From Dehalococcoidia bacterium (lineage in GTDB: Bacteria > Chloroflexota > Dehalococcoidia > JAUYDP01): a stretch of DNA of 5,890 nt. Numbering within the stretch: position 1 is the stretch's first letter; every line of letters begins with the position of its first letter. Location: assembly GCA_030691805.1 (NCBI GenBank), contig JAUYDP010000344.1, forward strand, positions 1 through 5,890. The letters are read 5' to 3'. The notes beneath the pieces are model-generated. The model was not told the DNA's origin. It was given only the letters and a program-made list of their open reading frames with translations, and did no database searches. Below are positions 5,843 through 5,890 of this stretch, piece by piece. The translations under genes were made by a program, and so were the position numbers.

Positions 5843-5890
5843 GTGGCCAAACAAATATCATACGGTGAGGAAGCCAGAGCTCATCTCAAG
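5843..5890 (+). CDS. groL: GroEL chaperonin, N-terminal 16 codons (cut by window edge)
   Basis: The frame from GTG 5843 reads MAKQISYGEEARAHLK up to the window edge. This matches the highly conserved GroEL N-terminus (for example MAKQIxFGEEARRAL, followed in relatives by GVDxLADAVKVTLGPKGRNV). GroEL forms the double-ring chaperonin that folds cytosolic proteins with ATP and the lid GroES. GGGGAGG at 5827-5833, 9 bases upstream, supports the GTG start. The gene is incomplete at its 3' end. groES, which usually precedes groEL in the same operon, is not immediately upstream, so this copy is either an additional groEL or a rearranged one. The call rests on only 16 residues, but they are distinctive. 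Confidence 0.82.
   Translation, partial: MAKQISYGEEARAHLK

Overview
This window looks like a chromosomal segment of a bacterium, moderately GC-rich by eye, that uses strong AGGAGG-type ribosome binding sites and frequent GTG starts. The gene content, the style of the SbcD and acyl-CoA ligase proteins, and a short G/C-rich palindromic repeat resembling ones I associate with Chloroflexota (Dehalococcoidia/Anaerolineae) genomes suggest that phylum. This is inference; there is no marker gene long enough in the window to prove it.

Layout, left to right. (1) Bases 1-82 hold what looks like the N-terminal stub of a GxxExxY-family protein, cut off just before its namesake motif. (2) Bases 121-216 carry an approximately 49-bp tandem duplication of the ribosome binding site and first seven codons of hflK, which creates an out-of-frame upstream mini-ORF. 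(3) hflK (195-1235) and hflC (1297-2169) encode the paired SPFH/prohibitin-like membrane proteins known to modulate the FtsH protease. Between them a 14-codon reading frame with its own good ribosome binding site ends in an ATGA overlap with the hflC start. (4) An AMP-forming acyl-CoA ligase (2280-3824) follows on the same strand after a gap with a possible promoter. (5) Convergent to it, on the minus strand, lie sbcD (Mre11-like nuclease subunit, 5246-3870) and a small 61-residue gene (5406-5221) that overlaps the sbcD start by 26 bases. A good candidate promoter precedes this pair. sbcD carries three related GC-rich palindromic repeat copies inserted in frame. (6) A 436-base gap (5407-5842) contains a 16-bp tandem repeat, an inverted repeat and an unrecognised open frame without a start codon. 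(7) The right edge catches the first 16 codons of a groEL gene on the plus strand.

Functionally, HflK/HflC (membrane protein quality control) and GroEL (cytosolic folding) fit a proteostasis theme, but they are separated by unrelated genes and I infer no shared operon. SbcD would normally act with the ATPase SbcC, which is not in the window. I see no strong candidate for a wholly new multi-gene system. The most notable items are the duplicated start module of hflK, the coupled leader frame of hflC, the in-frame palindrome insertion in sbcD, and the small gene overlapping sbcD.
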